This document shows positions 60,347 to 64,000 of a stretch of 64,000 nt of DNA, piece after piece. The notes below the pieces were generated by a model that saw only the letters and a program-made list of their open reading frames with translations, was not told the DNA's origin and ran no database searches. The first letter of the stretch is position 1. Every line of letters starts with the position of its first letter. The position numbers and the translations under genes are program-made. The DNA comes from Weizmannia acidilactici (GTDB lineage Bacteria > Bacillota > Bacilli > Bacillales > Bacillaceae_C). Where the stretch lies: assembly GCF_008974185.1 (NCBI RefSeq), contig NZ_BKZP01000006.1, forward strand, positions 1-64,000, read 5' to 3'.

Positions 60347-61525
60347 TTGAAAACGGTCATTGTGAGCGGGGCACGTACGCCCTTTGGCAAATTCGGGGGA
60401 AAATTGAGCAGTTTGACGGCATCCCAGCTTGGCGGGATTGCCATCAAAAGCGTTTTGGAAAAGGCAGGTGTCCAAAGCGGCGATGTGGATGAAGTCATTA
60501 TGGGAAATGTCCTGCAGGGCGGCCAGGGCCAACTCCCGTCCAGGCAGGCGGCGAGATACGCCGGGATCCCGTGGGAAGTCAAAACGGAAACGATTAACAA
60601 AGTGTGTGCTTCCGGGATGAGAAGCGTAACGCTCGCGGACCAGATTATCCGCTCCGGGGATGGGGAAGTGATCGTGGCCGGCGGCATGGAATCGATGTCG
60701 AACGCCCCATACTTCCTGCCGAAAGGAAGATGGGGATTGAAAATGGGTGATGTGCAGCTTAAAGATATGATGACGCATGACGGCTTGACCTGTGCTTTTT
60801 CAGGTGTACATATGGGCACATATGGAAACCGGACAGCGGAAGCATTCGAACTTTCAAGGGAATTCCAGGACCGTTGGGCATTAAGGAGCCACCAAAAAGC
60901 ATTGGAAGCGATCCAGGCCGGGAAATTTGCCGAAGAAATCGTACCGGTCGAAGTGCCGCAAAGAAAAGGGCCTGCTCTGCTGGTGGAACATGACGAGCCG
61001 CCGCGCCCGGATACGACACTGGAAAAGCTGTCGCAGCTGCCGCCTGCCTTTGATCAAGACGGCACCATTACAGCGGGCAATGCGCCGGGGGTCAATGACG
61101 GCGCAGCCGCACTAGTGCTGATGAGCGGGGAGCGAGCCGCAAAAGAAGGATTGAAACCGCTTGCCACAATTATCGCCCATGCGGAAGTGGCGGTCGAGGC
61201 GCAGCACTTTCCACAAACACCTGGGCTTGTAATCAATGAAATTCTAGAGAAGACCGGGAGAAAGCTGGAAGAAATTAATTTGTTTGAAATCAATGAAGCA
61301 TTTGCCGCAGTTGCGCTTGCCAGCAGTAAAATTGCACAGCTTGATCTCGAAAAAGTCAATGTAAACGGGGGTGCGGTAGCTTTAGGACACCCGATCGGGG
61401 CAAGCGGCACGCGCATCATTTTGACCCTTGCCCACGAGCTGAAACGGCGCGGTGGGGGAATTGGCATCGCGGCGATCTGCTCCGGCGGCGGGCAGGGTGA
61501 TGCCGTCATGATTGAAGTACAGTGA
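60347..61525 (+). CDS. mmgA: Acetyl-CoA acetyltransferase (thiolase)
   Basis: 392 residues. Nucleophile Cys in INKVCASGMRSV near residue 88; NEAFAAVALAS and GGAVALGHPIGASGTRI carry the catalytic His and Asn; the second Cys is in AAICSGGGQGDA. It splits or makes acetoacetyl-CoA in the last step of fatty-acid degradation. TTG start behind AAAGGGGAGA. Followed closely by the dehydrogenase genes. Confidence 0.94.
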   Translation: MKTVIVSGARTPFGKFGGKLSSLTASQLGGIAIKSVLEKAGVQSGDVDEVIMGNVLQGGQGQLPSRQAARYAGIPWEVKTETINKVCASGMRSVTLADQIIRSGDGEVIVAGGMESMSNAPYFLPKGRWGLKMGDVQLKDMMTHDGLTCAFSGVHMGTYGNRTAEAFELSREFQDRWALRSHQKALEAIQAGKFAEEIVPVEVPQRKGPALLVEHDEPPRPDTTLEKLSQLPPAFDQDGTITAGNAPGVNDGAAALVLMSGERAAKEGLKPLATIIAHAEVAVEAQHFPQTPGLVINEILEKTGRKLEEINLFEINEAFAAVALASSKIAQLDLEKVNVNGGAVALGHPIGASGTRIILTLAHELKRRGGGIGIAAICSGGGQGDAVMIEVQ

Positions 61526-61537
61526 GAGGTGATCAGA

Positions 61538-62389
61538 ATGGAAAAACAGACTGTCATAGTGATCGGGGCTGGGCAGATGGGGTCCGGGATTGCCCAGGTT
61601 TTTGCGCAGGCGGGTTGGCACGTATATTTAAATGACCTTCAAACGGAACTGATTGAGAGGGGTCTGGCAGCCATCCGGAAAAATTTGGCACACCAAGTGG
61701 AAAAACAAAAACTTTCCAGTGAAGAAAGGGACGCGGTTTTATCCCGCCTCACCCCTTCCACAAGCCTGGAGGACGCTGCCGGGGCCGAAATGGTTGTTGA
61801 AGCGGCAACCGAAAATATGAAAGTAAAAAAAGAGATTTTTAAGCAGCTGAGCGGGATTGCGCCAAAGGATGTCGTGCTTGCGACCAACACTTCATCCTTG
61901 CCGATTACGGAGCTGGCTGCTGTGACAGACAGGCCGGAAAATGTGATCGGTATGCATTTTATGAATCCTGTTCCGGTGATGAAGCTAGTGGAAATTATCC
62001 GCGGGCTCGTAACAAGCGACCAGGTGTACGAAAAAGTGTATGATACCGCCGCGGCGCTCGGGAAGACGGCGGTTGAAGTCAATGATTTTCCGGGCTTCGT
62101 TTCCAACCGGGTTTTAATGCCGATGATCAATGAAGCGGTTTACACCCTTTATGAAGGGGTCGCCACAAAAGAAGCAATTGATGAAGTGATGAAACTTGGC
62201 ATGAACCATCCAATGGGCCCGCTTACGTTGGCGGACTTTATCGGGCTCGACACTTGTTTGTATATTATGGAAACCTTGCACGAAGGGTTCGGTGACGATA
62301 AATACCGCCCTTGCCCGCTCCTGCGGAAATACGTCAATGCCGGGTGGCTCGGCAGAAAAACAGGGAGAGGTTTCTATACGTATGAATGA
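61538..62389 (+). CDS. mmgB: 3-hydroxybutyryl-CoA dehydrogenase
   Basis: 283 residues. The Rossmann NAD site is [18 protein letters not shown]; catalytic His in [17 protein letters not shown] with Glu and Asn around; C-terminal [16 protein letters not shown]. It oxidises 3-hydroxyacyl-CoA for the thiolase encoded upstream. The ATG at 61538 follows GAGGTGATCAGA; an in-frame GTG at 61529 overlaps that site. It is 12 bp from mmgA. Confidence 0.94.
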   Translation: MEKQTVIVIGAGQMGSGIAQVFAQAGWHVYLNDLQTELIERGLAAIRKNLAHQVEKQKLSSEERDAVLSRLTPSTSLEDAAGAEMVVEAATENMKVKKEIFKQLSGIAPKDVVLATNTSSLPITELAAVTDRPENVIGMHFMNPVPVMKLVEIIRGLVTSDQVYEKVYDTAAALGKTAVEVNDFPGFVSNRVLMPMINEAVYTLYEGVATKEAIDEVMKLGMNHPMGPLTLADFIGLDTCLYIMETLHEGFGDDKYRPCPLLRKYVNAGWLGRKTGRGFYTYE

Positions 62390-62412
62390 CCACCCAAAAA
62401 GGGGGCCGCGCG

Positions 62413-63537
62413 ATGGACTTTCATTTTACGGAAGAACAGCTTTTGTTGAGAAAAATGGTGCGTGATTTTGCGGAAAAAGAAATTTTGCCGCTCGTTGGCA
62501 GGATGGAAAAAGGTTGGTTTCCACGGGAGATTCTTCATAAGATGGCATCCTTCGGCCTAATGGGGATGACGGTGCCCGAAAAATACGGCGGGGCCGGGCT
62601 GGATTTCACATCCTATATATTGGCTATCCATGAAATTTCAAAAGTCAGCGCAACAATCGGCGTGATCCTCTCCGTCCACTCTTCGGTCGGCACAAACCCG
62701 ATTTTGTATTTCGGGAATGAGGCGCAAAAAGGGAAATATTTGCCGAAATTGGCAAGCGGGGAATATTTAGGCGCTTTTTGCCTGACAGAAGCCGATGCGG
62801 GTTCGGATGCGAAAAACCTTAAAACGAAGGCAGTCAGGAAACGTGATTCTTATGTGATAAACGGTTCAAAAATGTTCGTTACAAACGGGGGAGAAGCGGA
62901 TACGTACATCGTATTTACCCGGACGGAAGACGGTAGCATTACCGCATTTATCGTTGAGAAAAACATGCCGGGCTTCCGGGTCGGTAAAGAAGAGAAAAAA
63001 ATGGGCCTGCACGGGTCAAAAACGGTTCAACTTCATTTTGAAAATCTGCATGTTCCGGCTGAAAACCGGCTCGGAAAAGAAGGGGAAGGCTTAAAAATTG
63101 CCATGGCCAACCTGGACGCGGGCCGGATCGGGATTGCGGCGCAGGCATTGGGCATTGCGGAAGGCGCTTACGGGCTTTCGCTTCAATATGCGAAAAACCG
63201 CTGGCAGTTCGGCCGCCCGGTTCATGAGTTTCAAGGGGTCGGGTTTAAACTGGCCGATATAGCTACACGCATCGAAGCAAGTAAACTGCTTGTCTACCGG
63301 GCATCGCATTTACGGAGCAGGGGCTTGGACTGCAAAAAAAAAGCATCGATGGCCAAACTGTTTGCTTCTCAAACGGCGGTCGATACGGCAATTGCAGCGA
63401 TGCAGATTTTCGGCGGAAACGGTTATACGGAAGATTATCCGCTTGAACGGTACTTCCGTGATGCAAAAATTACACAAATTTACGAAGGCACAAGTGAAAT
63501 CCAAAAAATGGTGATCAGCAATCAGTTCTTACGGTAA
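62413..63537 (+). CDS. mmgC: Acyl-CoA dehydrogenase
   Basis: 374 residues, FAD-dependent. FCLTEADAGSDAKNLKT binds FAD and acyl-CoA; the catalytic base Glu is in KITQIYEGTSEIQKMV; GGNGYTEDYPLERYFRD is conserved. It oxidises acyl-CoA to enoyl-CoA and delivers electrons to ETF and then YwjF. ATG at 62413 follows AAAAAGGGGGCC; the longer frame from 62386 overlaps mmgB. Confidence 0.92.
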   Translation: MDFHFTEEQLLLRKMVRDFAEKEILPLVGRMEKGWFPREILHKMASFGLMGMTVPEKYGGAGLDFTSYILAIHEISKVSATIGVILSVHSSVGTNPILYFGNEAQKGKYLPKLASGEYLGAFCLTEADAGSDAKNLKTKAVRKRDSYVINGSKMFVTNGGEADTYIVFTRTEDGSITAFIVEKNMPGFRVGKEEKKMGLHGSKTVQLHFENLHVPAENRLGKEGEGLKIAMANLDAGRIGIAAQALGIAEGAYGLSLQYAKNRWQFGRPVHEFQGVGFKLADIATRIEASKLLVYRASHLRSRGLDCKKKASMAKLFASQTAVDTAIAAMQIFGGNGYTEDYPLERYFRDAKITQIYEGTSEIQKMVISNQFLR

Positions 63538-63583
63538 AAGGGGCTATTCTGGTTCCGCAAATCATCAATGGGGGGGAGAATAA

Positions 63584-64000
63584 ATGGACTTTCGTCTGAA
63601 TGAAGAACATCAAATGATTCGGAAAATGGTGCGCGACTTTGCGGTGAAAGAAGTGGCGCCGACAGCGGCGGAACGCGATGAAAATGAACGATTTGACCGT
63701 TCAATCTTTGATAAAATGGCGGAACTCGGCTTGACGGGCATCCCCTGGCCGGAACAGTACGGGGGGATCGGGAGCGATTTTTTGGCCTACTGCATTGCGG
63801 TGGAGGAGCTGTCGCGCGTGTGTGCCTCGACCGGCGTCACATTGTCGGCGCATACTTCGCTTGCCAGCTGGCCGCTGTTTAAATTCGGGACTGAAGAACA
63901 AAAACAGAAATACCTTACTCCGCTTGCCCGCGGTGAAAAAATTGGTGCTTACGGCTTGACCGAACCGGGATCGGGTTCAGATGCGGGCTCGATGGTGACA
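63584..64000 (+). CDS. Second acyl-CoA dehydrogenase, cut by the window edge
   Basis: The first 139 codons are present ([20 protein letters not shown] after Met1, then [20 protein letters not shown] and [19 protein letters not shown]). It is a paralogue of the gene upstream, 46 bp after it, with GGGGGGGAG before the ATG. The N-terminal helical domain and the FAD-binding [10 protein letters not shown] are intact; the C-terminal catalytic part is outside the window. Confidence 0.9.
   Translation, partial: MDFRLNEEHQMIRKMVRDFAVKEVAPTAAERDENERFDRSIFDKMAELGLTGIPWPEQYGGIGSDFLAYCIAVEELSRVCASTGVTLSAHTSLASWPLFKFGTEEQKQKYLTPLARGEKIGAYGLTEPGSGSDAGSMVT

Noticed and set aside
1-64000. tRNA, rRNA, transposase, prophage or toxin-antitoxin genes
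   Set aside because: I looked for their usual signs on both strands and saw none; apart from the repeat element no mobile DNA is evident.

Overview
The window is chromosomal DNA of a spore-forming Bacillaceae species. It has low-to-moderate GC, strong AGGAGG-type ribosome binding sites, S-box riboswitches, spore genes (gerQ, rsfA) and a bacillithiol gene. Gene order from about 40 to 64 kb (ung-ywdI-ywdK-gerQ-hemQ-pta-lipL-rsfA-ywfO-ywgA-ywhB-ywhC-ywhD-pbpG-speE-speB-ywiB-argS-cls-ywjF-acyl-CoA genes) follows the ywd to ywj region of Bacillus subtilis. The protein sequences and the mix of neighbours suggest Heyndrickxia (Bacillus) coagulans or a close relative; this is inference, not a database result.

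Layout. 0-3.6 kb: peptidase T (cut at its stop codon), a family 8 glycosyltransferase and a MATE exporter, all on the minus strand. 3.7-5.8 kb: an iteron-like repeat block followed by a ParM-like actin ATPase and a small ribbon-helix-helix ParR-like protein, which looks like a type II DNA segregation cassette inside a chromosome. 5.9-9.6 kb: a YlmA-type ATPase, then an S-box riboswitch and the methionine importer metNPQ. 9.7-14.2 kb: LytS/LytT beside a CstA-family transporter, a likely pyruvate sensing and uptake unit. 14.3-21.1 kb: branched-chain aminotransferase, a split ThrE exporter, and MarR with a heterodimeric ABC exporter.

21.1-24.2 kb: a repeat element, two gene remnants (UspA and LysR) that nearly abut, and a second S-box that controls a flavin monooxygenase and an ATP-grasp ligase. 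24.3-40.9 kb: a DUF1646 transporter, asparagine synthetase, cidR-cidAB, YbaK, a two-component system, a DUF915 hydrolase, an RpiR regulator, alkaline phosphatase with a PhoP-box-like repeat, a HAD phosphatase, bshB2-yojF, pdxK, a frameshifted YflT-type stress gene, and ung.

40.9-57.8 kb: conserved housekeeping, spore and polyamine genes. Two non-coding features stand out here. One is a perfect match to the ParB site parS, lying at the apex of the ung terminator. The other is an array of five 52-bp units between lipL and rsfA, most of which can fold into a similar hairpin. 57.9-64 kb: a fatty-acid degradation cluster (ywjF, thiolase, 3-hydroxyacyl-CoA dehydrogenase, two acyl-CoA dehydrogenases) behind FadR-like operators; it runs off the right edge.

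The most interesting items are the chromosomal ParM/ParR cassette with iterons, the parS-in-terminator, the 52-bp hairpin array, and the S-box operon that joins a flavin monooxygenase to an ATP-grasp enzyme.
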